DNA of 52,325 nt from Spirochaetales bacterium Spiro_02 (GTDB lineage Bacteria > Spirochaetota > Spirochaetia > Sphaerochaetales > Sphaerochaetaceae): positions 1-52,325 of the forward strand of contig LVBD01000060.1 of assembly GCA_001604275.1 (NCBI GenBank). Reading direction: 5' to 3'. The notes under the pieces are model-generated. The model had not been told where the DNA came from, ran no database searches, and saw only the letters and a program-made list of their open reading frames with translations. Made by a program: the position numbers and the translations under genes. Shown in pieces: positions 45,576 through 52,325 of the stretch; the stretch's first letter is position 1; the number at the start of each line of letters is the position of its first letter.

Positions 45576-45594
45576 AAAGTAAAGCATTTACTTT
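45576..45594. promoter_or_regulatory. Perfect 19-bp dyad upstream of dppB (putative operator)
   Basis: AAAGTAAA-GCA-TTTACTTT is a perfect 8-3-8 inverted repeat 63-81 bases before the dppB ATG, in AT-rich DNA with no gene. A possible -10 (TACTAT) lies between it and dppB. A repressor bound here could block the -35 region. The protein that binds it is not known. Confidence 0.55.
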
Positions 45595-45693
45595 AATTTT
45601 TTACATTTTTATGCAGAATAACTCATAGATATGCAATTGATATGCATGTTCGTGCGTTCAGTCAGGAATTGCAGGCGCAAGGGCATGTTGTGT

Positions 45694-46008
45694 TCATTTG
45701 GATTCCAGCGCTTGCTTCGTCGCTGAGAACAATGCGGAAAGGAAGGCTGCGTCCTCCACATCCTCGATCAGGAATATCGGTTTCGCGCCTTGATATGGGG
45801 GAACGAGCATCGTTTCCTTCCCGAATGCAAGGAGCACGTCCTGTCCCTGTCCGGTGATCTTGCAGAACAGCCGGTCGTCGCACAGCAATGCGATGAACAC
45901 ACCGTCGCAATAGATGCCGTATTCCCCGAACATTTTTCTGTAGGTCAGGACCCCCGCCTCACGAGCCTGGTCCACGATGAACTTCGCATACGCTTCGCTG
46001 CTTGCCAT
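45694..46008 (-). CDS. TfoX N-terminal-domain protein
   Basis: The 104-residue protein has the TfoX_N fold only: RKMFGEYGIYCDGVFIALL is the hallmark, with LVPPYQGAKPIFLIED further on. The C-terminal TfoX half is absent, as in many stand-alone members of unknown role, so a competence function should not be assumed. It starts two bases after the recR stop and is probably the last gene of the dnaX operon. Confidence 0.9.
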   Translation of the reverse strand: MASSEAYAKFIVDQAREAGVLTYRKMFGEYGIYCDGVFIALLCDDRLFCKITGQGQDVLLAFGKETMLVPPYQGAKPIFLIEDVEDAAFLSALFSATKQALESK

Positions 46009-46010
46009 GT

Positions 46011-46601
46011 CTAGAGTTTGATCCTTCCCCGAAGCGAACGCGCCAGCGTCAGCCGGTCGGCGTATTCCAGGTCTCCTCCGATCGGAAGCCCGGATGCCAG
46101 TCGGGTGATCGTCAGGTCCGGCCGGTCCTTCAGCAGATGCCGGATGTACAGTGCGGTCGTATCGCCTTCTTCCGTGGGGTTCGTGGCGATGATCAGTTCC
46201 TTGAACGAGCCTTCGTCGATCCGTTTCAGCAGTTTGTCGAACGTCAGGTGCTCAGGTCCGACACCGTCGAGCGGGTTGATCGCCCCTCCCAGCACATGGA
46301 ACAGGCCGTCGTACGCTCCGGAGGCGCTGATGGTCACGACATCCTGCGGTTGCTCGACAACGCACAGCGTCGATCTGTCCCGCGAAGGGTCGGTACAGTA
46401 CGGGCATGGATCCGTTTCGGTATAGCTTCCGCAGATGGAGCAGGGGAAGATCACTTCCTGGATATGGGCGATATCCTGGGAGAGCGCCTGGTTGTACGCA
46501 TTGTCCGTCTTGATCAGATGGTATGCGATCCGTGACGCACTTTTCGGTCCAATGCCCGGCAACCTGCTGAGATTTCTTGCGAGCTGCTCCAGCGCCGTCA
46601 T
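46011..46601 (-). CDS. recR: Recombination protein RecR
   Basis: RecR works with RecF and RecO in gap repair. The 196-residue protein has an N-terminal HhH (LSRLPGIGPKSASRIAYHL), a C4 zinc finger (Cys54, 57, 66, 69), a TOPRIM domain (VVEQPQDV, then IIATNPTEEGDTTALYI) and the C-terminal ADRLTLARSLRGR. It overlaps ybaB by four bases. The order dnaX-ybaB-recR is widely conserved. Confidence 0.97.
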   Translation of the reverse strand: MTALEQLARNLSRLPGIGPKSASRIAYHLIKTDNAYNQALSQDIAHIQEVIFPCSICGSYTETDPCPYCTDPSRDRSTLCVVEQPQDVVTISASGAYDGLFHVLGGAINPLDGVGPEHLTFDKLLKRIDEGSFKELIIATNPTEEGDTTALYIRHLLKDRPDLTITRLASGLPIGGDLEYADRLTLARSLRGRIKL

Positions 46602-46924
46602 TGCGGGAACCCGCCTTTCATTAGGTCGTTCAGCCCCAGCTCGCTGGATTTCCGTATCGCTTCCTGCTGCAGGTATTCCTGCAACTGCGAATTTGCATTG
46701 TTCGTAGCGGATGCAATCAGGACTTCCAGCGTCGGGATATCGTTCGGATCGACGATTTCCGGGGCGATCTTCACCGAGACGACCTGATGCTGGCCGTTCA
46801 CGACTACCGTCACCATGCCGGCTCCGGCGGTGCCTGTGAATGCCTTGTGCTCGAGTTCCTGCTTCATCTGCTCCATCTTGTCCTGGAGGTTCTTGACATT
46901 CTTGAACATTTCAAATGGATTCAT
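46598..46924 (-). CDS. YbaB/EbfC family nucleoid-associated protein
   Basis: The 108-residue protein begins MNPFEMFKNVKNLQDKMEQM and has the family core GAGMVTVVVNGQHQVVSVKI. Relatives form DNA-binding dimers; the Borrelia member EbfC binds TGTnACA-like sites. It lies 29 bp after dnaX and overlaps recR, forming a dnaX-ybaB-recR operon. Confidence 0.95.
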   Translation of the reverse strand: MNPFEMFKNVKNLQDKMEQMKQELEHKAFTGTAGAGMVTVVVNGQHQVVSVKIAPEIVDPNDIPTLEVLIASATNNANSQLQEYLQQEAIRKSSELGLNDLMKGGFPQ

Positions 46925-46953
46925 GGTGTTTCCTACTCCTGGCGGCTGACTGT

Positions 46954-48750
46954 TCAGCCTACGATTTCTCCTCGGAACATATTGGCTATCCGTGTGATGG
47001 TCTCATCGGTCTGAGCTGCGGAACGCGGTTTGTTTTCCTGCCGCTGTACGATGAACTCAAGCGGCCCCGTGTAGCCGCAGATCGTTTCGATGGCCTTGCG
47101 GAATACGGCGATATCTGTTTTCGCTTGGTCGACGCAGAACTTGCTGGAAAAGACGAATTTCAACGTTCCGTTCTCGACGAAGCAATCGACGAGTTGCCCC
47201 ATCAGCGTCGCGGCGCGTTCCTTGGATTCCTCCAGAAGATTCTTGAGTGCGGGGATGTCCTCTTTCATGAACGGACGTGGCTGTTTTTGGTTCGATGGCG
47301 CTTGTGCTGGCTCGATGTCCTCTGAGGGCTCTTTTCGTGCGATATTATCCTTTTGTCTGGGAAAAGGGGCGTCTGTATCCCTCCTTTCCGGTTGCGTTGT
47401 CCGTAGGGGGGGCGTTCGGACTTCCATGCTGTCGCGCCGTGCGTCGGTGCTTGGCGCTTGGTTCTGTTCCTTGCTTTCCGTCGGAACCGGCCGGTCCGCA
47501 TGGGCTGCGATACGCGGAGTTCTCTCGGGTATCGTGGCTGCCGGCTTTGCAAAAGGAAGCGATGGTATCCTGCCTGCCAGGTCGGGGTTTTCCGGCGTCA
47601 TGTTTCCCGCAAGAAGATCGTTCTTCATTTTCGCGAGCTTTTCCATCAGGATGACTGGAGAGACGAGATATGGCAGCGATTCGAGTCGGCTTACCGCCAG
47701 TTCCAGTTCCAGTCGGGGATTCAGCGAGTATCGGATATCCCGATACAGGCGGAGGAAGAGTTCCACTGCGGCTTCCAGCTGTTCTTCCGTATAGGCGTTC
47801 TTGATGGGATCGGGGAAGCGCTGGGGCTGTTCGCCCAGCACATCGGCGTCGGTCACTCCTTTTTTCATCAGTAGCAGCGCTCTGAAGTACTGGGCGAAAT
47901 CTTTGGTGCACTGTTCGACGGAGATGCCTTTGCCAAGCAATTCCTGCAATCCGAGAAGCGCCCCGCCTGAATCTCCCGACAGCAACGAGGACAGCAGCGA
48001 GGAAATCTGGTCGATTCCCACGAGGCCGAGTTTGTCCTGTATCTGGGCAAGGGTGATATGGCCGTTGGAAAACGAGACGACCTGGTCGAACAGCGTATAT
48101 GCGTCGCGCATCGAGCCGGTCGCTTCCTTGGCGATCCAGAACAATGCGTCGTCGTCCGCTTCGACGTTCAGGTCGGCGGCCGCTTCGGCGAGGCGTCCCT
48201 TGATCGTTTCGAGAGAGATCAGCTGGAAATGGAACTGCTGGCATCGGGAACGGATCGTGGCCGGTACTTTCTGCGTTTCGGTGGTTGCGAAGATGAATAC
48301 GACGTACTCAGGGGGCTCTTCGATCGTTTTGAGCAAGGCGTTGAACGCGCTGGTGGAGAGCATGTGGACTTCGTCGATGATGTAGATCTTGTACCGGCTG
48401 CTTTGCGGCGGGAAGAGCACTTCGTCCTTGATCGTCCGTACGTCGTTGACCGATGTGTTGCTCGCTCCGTCGATTTCGATCACGTCCATGCTGTTGCCTT
48501 GGGTGATCTCCCGGCAGTTCTCGCATACTCCGCATGGATGGGGGGTGGGACCGTGGACGCAGTTCAACGCTTTGGCGAGTATTCTCGCCGATGTGGTTTT
48601 CCCGACCCCTCGAGGTCCCGAGAAGAGGTATGCGTGCGCGATTCGTCCTTGTTCGATCGCGTTGGTGATCGTGGAGACGACGAACTCCTGCCCGACCAGG
48701 GTATCGAACGCTTGGGGGCGTTTGCGTGTCGCCGTCACTTCATATGCCAT
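46954..48750 (-). CDS. dnaX: DNA polymerase III gamma/tau subunit
   Basis: DnaX is the clamp-loader ATPase. The 598 residues show the AAA+ core with Walker A GPRGVGKT (45-52), zinc cysteines around 64-79 (CGVCENC), Walker B IIDEVHML and the SRC sensor ATIRSRCQQF. A Pro- and charged-residue-rich linker covers about 385-490, ending in a tau-type tail. ATG at 48750 has GAGGAG at good spacing; an earlier in-frame start lacks support. An A6G stretch near 47860 is not in the frame that E. coli uses for frameshifting. Confidence 0.96.
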   Translation of the reverse strand: MAYEVTATRKRPQAFDTLVGQEFVVSTITNAIEQGRIAHAYLFSGPRGVGKTTSARILAKALNCVHGPTPHPCGVCENCREITQGNSMDVIEIDGASNTSVNDVRTIKDEVLFPPQSSRYKIYIIDEVHMLSTSAFNALLKTIEEPPEYVVFIFATTETQKVPATIRSRCQQFHFQLISLETIKGRLAEAAADLNVEADDDALFWIAKEATGSMRDAYTLFDQVVSFSNGHITLAQIQDKLGLVGIDQISSLLSSLLSGDSGGALLGLQELLGKGISVEQCTKDFAQYFRALLLMKKGVTDADVLGEQPQRFPDPIKNAYTEEQLEAAVELFLRLYRDIRYSLNPRLELELAVSRLESLPYLVSPVILMEKLAKMKNDLLAGNMTPENPDLAGRIPSLPFAKPAATIPERTPRIAAHADRPVPTESKEQNQAPSTDARRDSMEVRTPPLRTTQPERRDTDAPFPRQKDNIARKEPSEDIEPAQAPSNQKQPRPFMKEDIPALKNLLEESKERAATLMGQLVDCFVENGTLKFVFSSKFCVDQAKTDIAVFRKAIETICGYTGPLEFIVQRQENKPRSAAQTDETITRIANMFRGEIVG

Positions 48751-48850
48751 GTAGCTCTCCTCGGTCCTGTCCGTATGGTGATCGTTCCCGCGCAACTGGC
48801 GTGAGCGTCACAGACAAGTATATCATATCGAACGCTCCACCGACAATGAG

Positions 48851-48895
48851 GTAAGGGTCATGGTAGGGTGATTGCAGTAGGTACGAAGGATAGGA
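48851..48895 (+). repeat. Single copy of the GGGTCATTGCA-type repeat
   Basis: A copy beginning GTAAGGGTCAT, followed by GGTAGGGTGATTGCAG and TAGGTACG, lies in the dnaX/DUF1207 gap. It matches the copy at 51208 across about 45 bases (20 of 26 in the second part). Confidence 0.7.
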
Positions 48896-48962
48896 TGAGT
48901 TCTCAATGACTCGCCGGATTTTTCTGTATGCCAATTGCAGAATATGCGGTATGCTATGAGCC

Positions 48963-50108
48963 ATGAAAGGTCATAGATTCCTGGTTTCGCTTTTTGTCGT
49001 GTGTTGCGTTCTTGCTCCTGTTTTTGGCGCCTATACGTTCTTCGGAGACGATTTTTCCATCACGCTCGCTCCGATGGATCCCTTGTACAAGGAAAGCCGG
49101 GCATATCCGTTTACCAACAACGTGGCGTTTCGGTATTTCGTATCACCCAAAGATATCCAGTATCTGCCGACTGATATCCTTGCCACCGACGCTTCTGCCA
49201 ATGAGGGAAACGGTGCCTATGTCCGGCGTTCGTTCAAGGATCCGAACGAGAACAACAACAAGTATTGGAACCTCAAGTCGGCGATCAACATCGGTCTGCT
49301 TCGGTTCGAGTACAAGGATATCATGGCGTTGGAAGGGTACATCCACGGTGGCTTGAATACCGTCTTCGGCGCATATGGCGGGGTGGACGTCCTCGGTTTC
49401 GATGGCCAATACGGTGCCGGCGTGACGATGCAGCTGTTCCGGCAACTGACTTTCCGTTTCGGATTCCACCATTTCTCCGGACATTGGGGAGATGAGATTC
49501 TCAAGGATTTCATGGAACGGAATGATGAAGACTCATATGACGGGATTACCGAATATACCCGCAACAACTCCTATCTGTTCGATGTGTCGTATCAGCCTGT
49601 CCGGTATGTCAAGTTCCTCGTCGAAGCGGAACTGCCGATGCATGTCGGCTGGATACGTCCGGCCGCCCATGTGCCGGCAGATGCGATCAAGAATACCAGC
49701 GAAGAAAGTCCCGACTATGGCAAACCGCTAAGCGGCTATATCTATGGGCAGGAATTCGGCAGTGAGTTTGAACGGAACAACGATTCCTATCCTTCCTCCT
49801 ACAAGGCGTGGCGTATCGGGCTGGGGGTGGAATTCGAAGTTCCGATCCCCACTGTCGGGCTCTCCTATCTGGCGACCGACCTGCAGCTCCATCAGGACGG
49901 AAAGATCAATCTCGACACGTTGGAATATGAATCCGATCGCCCATGGGACATGGAGTTCACGGTAGCTCTCGGACTATCGTTGGAGGAAGTGGCGAACCTT
50001 CCCGATTTCACTATCGAACTGGCATATCATGACGGGCGCTTTCCGTTGCTGAATTTCTTCTTCCAGCGGTCGCGATATCTGTCGCTGGGGCTTGTCGTCA
50101 CCATATGA
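48963..50108 (+). CDS. DUF1207-like outer-membrane barrel protein (paralog 1)
   Basis: The 381-residue protein has a signal peptide (about 1-22, cut before AYTFFGDD). The mature part is rich in aromatic and alternating strands, as in a beta-barrel. RFGFHHFSGHWGDEIL (about 162-177) resembles the DUF1207 core motif, and it ends in LSLGLVVTI, a barrel-type terminal strand. It is divergent from dnaX, with no clear SD. A second member follows 23 bp on; both share the VLGFDG and YHDGRFPLLNxF motifs. Function unknown; the outer-membrane location is inferred. Confidence 0.78.
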   Translation: MKGHRFLVSLFVVCCVLAPVFGAYTFFGDDFSITLAPMDPLYKESRAYPFTNNVAFRYFVSPKDIQYLPTDILATDASANEGNGAYVRRSFKDPNENNNKYWNLKSAINIGLLRFEYKDIMALEGYIHGGLNTVFGAYGGVDVLGFDGQYGAGVTMQLFRQLTFRFGFHHFSGHWGDEILKDFMERNDEDSYDGITEYTRNNSYLFDVSYQPVRYVKFLVEAELPMHVGWIRPAAHVPADAIKNTSEESPDYGKPLSGYIYGQEFGSEFERNNDSYPSSYKAWRIGLGVEFEVPIPTVGLSYLATDLQLHQDGKINLDTLEYESDRPWDMEFTVALGLSLEEVANLPDFTIELAYHDGRFPLLNFFFQRSRYLSLGLVVTI

Positions 50109-50131
50109 CGATATCTTGCAAGGAGTTTTCC

Positions 50132-51211
50132 ATGAAACGTGTTCTGGCTGTTCTGTGCTTCTTTTTGTTCGCCCTGTCCGTCGTGTCCGCTTCTTTCGTT
50201 TTCGATTTCGGTCCATCGGATCCGTTGTACGCGCCTTCGTTGAACGACTCCTATACCTTCTATTCGGGGCTCCATTATATCCATCAGACGGAAAGCTCGC
50301 CCGAGGGAAACAACATCATGGTGATGTGGAAGGAGCGTGAAGCGACTGATCCAGATAAATTCGAGGTCATTTCATATCGGGATGGAACGATCAATGATTT
50401 TCTCCATCTCCAGCTAGGAACGTCCGTTTCGTTCTTCCGCATCGGCTGGCCGGAATATTTTCTGCTGAGTCCTACGTTGCAGGCTTCGTTCAATTCTGTG
50501 TTCGCCGCAAGCGACGGAGCCGATGTACTGGGCTTTGACGGGAGTTTCTTCTTCGGTGGAGAGGCTAGGATACTGGATGGCTTCGTCATGCGTTTCGGGT
50601 TACGCCACTATTCCGGGCATACTGGCGATGAAGTTCTGCAGGATGCGGTTTCTCGAAATGTCACAGACTCCACCGGATCGTTCGAAGTGGTCAATTATGT
50701 CCGCGACAACATGTATGAGCTGGGAATCGGATATGACGGAAACCAAAATGTGCAGGTTTTCGCTTCCATCCTGCTGCCGAAGAAGTCGAGTTGGTGGAAT
50801 CCTGTCTTCCATAAGCCGGATTGGATCGAATCTTTGCCTGGGAAACCCACTTCCGTTCGCGACGAAGCGTACTGGAACGCTCGTGGCGGTGGCCTTGGCT
50901 CCGGCTACGGGGCATATATCCTTCAAGGGGATCTTAATCTGGCATATCCTTTTTCAGAGAAATATAAGGTCTTCAGTTCTTTGAACGTCAAGTTCCATCA
51001 GGATGGTACGACCAACCATACTCTTACGCTGGACGATGATACCGTTCGGTGGGAGATGGAATGGACCGCATCGCTGGGGTTTACGATCAGCGATGCGGCG
51101 GCGAACAAGGCTCTTTCCATCGAGGTCCTCTATCATGACGGTCGGTTTCCGTTGCTCAACTATTTCTGGAAACGTTCGAAGTATGTATCGGTAGGCATCG
51201 CTATCAGGTAA
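50132..51211 (+). CDS. DUF1207-like outer-membrane barrel protein (paralog 2)
   Basis: The 359-residue protein has a signal peptide MKRVLAVLCFFLFALSVVSA. It shares with its neighbour GADVLGFDGSF (about 130), RFGLRHYSGHTGDEVLQDA (about 160) and the C-terminal YHDGRFPLLNYFWKRSKYVS. ATG at 50132 is supported by AAGGAG; the frame is open from 50105, inside the first gene. The pair is likely one transcript from a tandem duplication. The TAA stop is part of the repeat that follows. Confidence 0.78.
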   Translation: MKRVLAVLCFFLFALSVVSASFVFDFGPSDPLYAPSLNDSYTFYSGLHYIHQTESSPEGNNIMVMWKEREATDPDKFEVISYRDGTINDFLHLQLGTSVSFFRIGWPEYFLLSPTLQASFNSVFAASDGADVLGFDGSFFFGGEARILDGFVMRFGLRHYSGHTGDEVLQDAVSRNVTDSTGSFEVVNYVRDNMYELGIGYDGNQNVQVFASILLPKKSSWWNPVFHKPDWIESLPGKPTSVRDEAYWNARGGGLGSGYGAYILQGDLNLAYPFSEKYKVFSSLNVKFHQDGTTNHTLTLDDDTVRWEMEWTASLGFTISDAAANKALSIEVLYHDGRFPLLNYFWKRSKYVSVGIAIR

Positions 51212-51302
51212 GGGTCATTGCAAGGTCATTGCAGCAGGTACGCAGGACGGAACGCTGCCCTTGCCCTTGCCCTTGCCCATGACCCTACCATGACCCTTGC
51301 CT
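51208..51302. repeat. GGGTCATTGCA repeat facing an inverted copy between convergent genes
   Basis: Two units (51212-51222 and 51223-51233) follow the stop codon. They are followed by three CCCTTG units and ATGACCCTACCATGACCCTT in inverted orientation. AAGGGTCAT (51210-51218) can pair with ATGACCCTT (51290-51298), making a long imperfect hairpin between the convergent DUF1207 gene and the secreted-protein gene. It has the same layout as 1286-1392. Confidence 0.75.
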
Positions 51303-51307
51303 TTCTC

Positions 51308-51853
51308 TTAGATCGCACTGTAGGTGATGGTGATCGTGCTTTCGTAGTCGCCGGCCGTCAGACTAGGGTTGATCGTCCAAGTGACTGCGAGTAGTTCGGC
51401 ATGGACATCCGTTTTCAATCCAGTCTGATACGTACCGGTCAGATTTACGGAGGCCGGCGTTTCGGCGGTGGATGTGCTCTTGTTAGCGGAAGTCCAAGTA
51501 TCGGTCAGCGTGACGGGGACGGTATCGTTTGATCCGTCGGCGGAGAAACTGGTAGCCGCCACATTGATCTTGTAGTTGAGATTCGTATAGTTGTTGTTGA
51601 TATTCGAGGTATACGTAAAGGAGAGTGCGACATCGGTGACTCCCTCCGAATCCGTGATGCTGACGGGAATCGTGGCGTTGGTAGCAAGGAGCGTTCCGGT
51701 TGTCGGACTTTTCCCGCTATAGACCTTCCATGTGGGGTCGATCTGAGCGACCTTTGTTGTAAGATTCAACGATGAAGCGCCCTCCGTCGCTGCAGACACG
51801 CCAAAGAGTGCGAACGTCAGCAATACCAGAACCGATACTATAGTCTTCTTCAT
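51308..51853 (-). CDS. Small secreted beta-rich protein
   Basis: The 181-residue protein has a clean signal peptide (MKKTIVSVLVLLTFALFGVSA, cleaved near residue 21). The mature part is low in charge, rich in Thr, Ser and Asn, lacks cysteine, and alternates in a way typical of beta-sandwich surface proteins. It ends in AGDYESTITITYSAI, which resembles the final strand of several fimbria- or coat-like folds, though the family is not recognised. It has its own promoter-like sequence and an SD-like AAAGGA. Surface or periplasmic location is inferred. Confidence 0.7.
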   Translation of the reverse strand: MKKTIVSVLVLLTFALFGVSAATEGASSLNLTTKVAQIDPTWKVYSGKSPTTGTLLATNATIPVSITDSEGVTDVALSFTYTSNINNNYTNLNYKINVAATSFSADGSNDTVPVTLTDTWTSANKSTSTAETPASVNLTGTYQTGLKTDVHAELLAVTWTINPSLTAGDYESTITITYSAI

Positions 51854-52325
51854 CTTTTCGTTCCTTTACAGAATCAAGCATGTGCAATGTGATTTTCATC
51901 AGCGCTCGTTTCCCATAACGCATAAGTAATGTACGTATAACCGTTAACTTGTGTCAACTCTTGTTGTTTCGATGTGGTTGCTTGGCTGATTTTTAGTATC
52001 TGATTATATACAAATAAAATATAACATATAGAACAAGCAAGGGAAATATTGTGCCAAAAAAATCTGAGGAAAAAGGTGAGATTTTTTTGCAATCAGCCAT
52101 AGGTGATGAGTGAGAAGAATGTCAACTTATGCCATCGTTTCAGTTGGTTCTTGAATTGATGGGTCCTTCTTGCCAGCATGAAAGAAGAAAAGAATTTCCA
52201 TATCATCTGGACAGAATGGTTAGAGTGTATAGTTTATGGCAAAGGCAAAGCAATGGCCGAACACTATCACCGCCGGGTAAAAAGTAGTCACATACCGACG
52301 GGCAGAATTTCGTCAAAAAACAACG
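51854..52325. other. AT-rich terminal stretch without a convincing gene
   Basis: The first part holds the promoter of the secreted-protein gene. The minus-strand frame at 51874-52092 has no family likeness and no SD. From 52178 a plus-strand frame beginning MKEEKNFHIIWTEW stays open to the window edge (49 codons), but it has no SD and no match I recognise. It may be the start of a gene outside the window. Confidence 0.4.
51928..51957 (-). promoter_or_regulatory. Promoter for the small secreted protein
   Basis: On the minus strand TTGACA (51952-51957) is perfect and TACATT (51928-51933) lies 18 bases on. The leader would be about 70 bases. Confidence 0.6.

Noticed and set aside
47855-47870. 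Possible dnaX programmed frameshift at an A6G run
   Set aside because: The A-run is not in the X-XXY-YYZ register used in E. coli and lies before the linker; no downstream structure was evident. Transcriptional slippage cannot be excluded but nothing supports it.
51874-52092. 72-residue minus-strand frame near the right end
   Set aside because: It covers the promoter of the secreted-protein gene, has no SD and looks like translated AT-rich DNA.
1-52325. CRISPR arrays, tRNA, rRNA genes
   Set aside because: No regularly spaced repeats with unique spacers and no cloverleaf or rRNA signature were recognised; the only tandem repeats are the 11-bp units.

Overview
This window carries the replication origin of a spirochaete-like bacterium, most likely a relative of Sphaerochaeta (Sphaerochaetaceae). 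This is inferred from the spirochaete-type SDEKKPY tail of ribosomal protein L34, the AFAGGSSEK-type signal peptide of the ABC solute-binding protein, the fused cyclophilin-FKBP protein and the overall gene content. No 16S gene is present to confirm it. Most genes have moderate-to-high GC and use Shine-Dalgarno starts, but several first genes look leaderless.

Origin region (1-19.4 kb). Genes left of about 9.1 kb run on the minus strand: jag, yidC, rnpA, rpmH, dciA, recF, dnaN, dnaA. gyrB, gyrA, parA, parB, a double-domain prolyl isomerase and radA run on the plus strand, so transcription diverges from the origin. The dnaA-dnaN gap is a textbook oriC: six DnaA-box-like sites, a 13-bp inverted repeat of boxes, and a perfect box followed by seven DnaA-trio triplets pointing toward dnaN. 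Four parS palindromes lie between the 3' end of gyrA and nifU, one of them inside the gyrA coding sequence. A decayed IS200/IS605-type element sits among them. The window opens with an ABC exporter that lacks its N-terminal third.

Housekeeping and metabolic stretch (19.4-38 kb). Here lie a TraB-family protein divergent from a LysO-type exporter, a YgjP-type metallohydrolase, a flavodiiron protein, and a minus-strand run (HI0933-type flavoprotein, class I amidotransferase-like hydrolase, pepD, nagA, MATE transporter, YgiQ radical SAM protein). These are followed by a plus-strand run (lipid kinase, six-hairpin glycosidase-like protein, DjlA-like protein, RpiR regulator).

Peptide uptake cluster (37-45.6 kb, minus strand). 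The order is dppB-C-D-F, then the binding protein, a creatininase-family amidohydrolase, an M42 aminopeptidase and a PLP-fold protein. This suggests import and breakdown of peptides or modified amides, probably controlled through a perfect 19-bp dyad upstream of dppB. Intercistronic hairpins flank the binding-protein gene.

Right end (45.6-52.3 kb). dnaX-ybaB-recR plus a TfoX-N protein form one operon. Divergent from it are two tandem DUF1207-like outer-membrane barrel paralogs, then a small secreted beta-rich protein. A short intergenic repeat family (unit GGGTCATTGCA and relatives) appears at three places, two of them between convergent genes. No tRNA, rRNA or CRISPR array was found.
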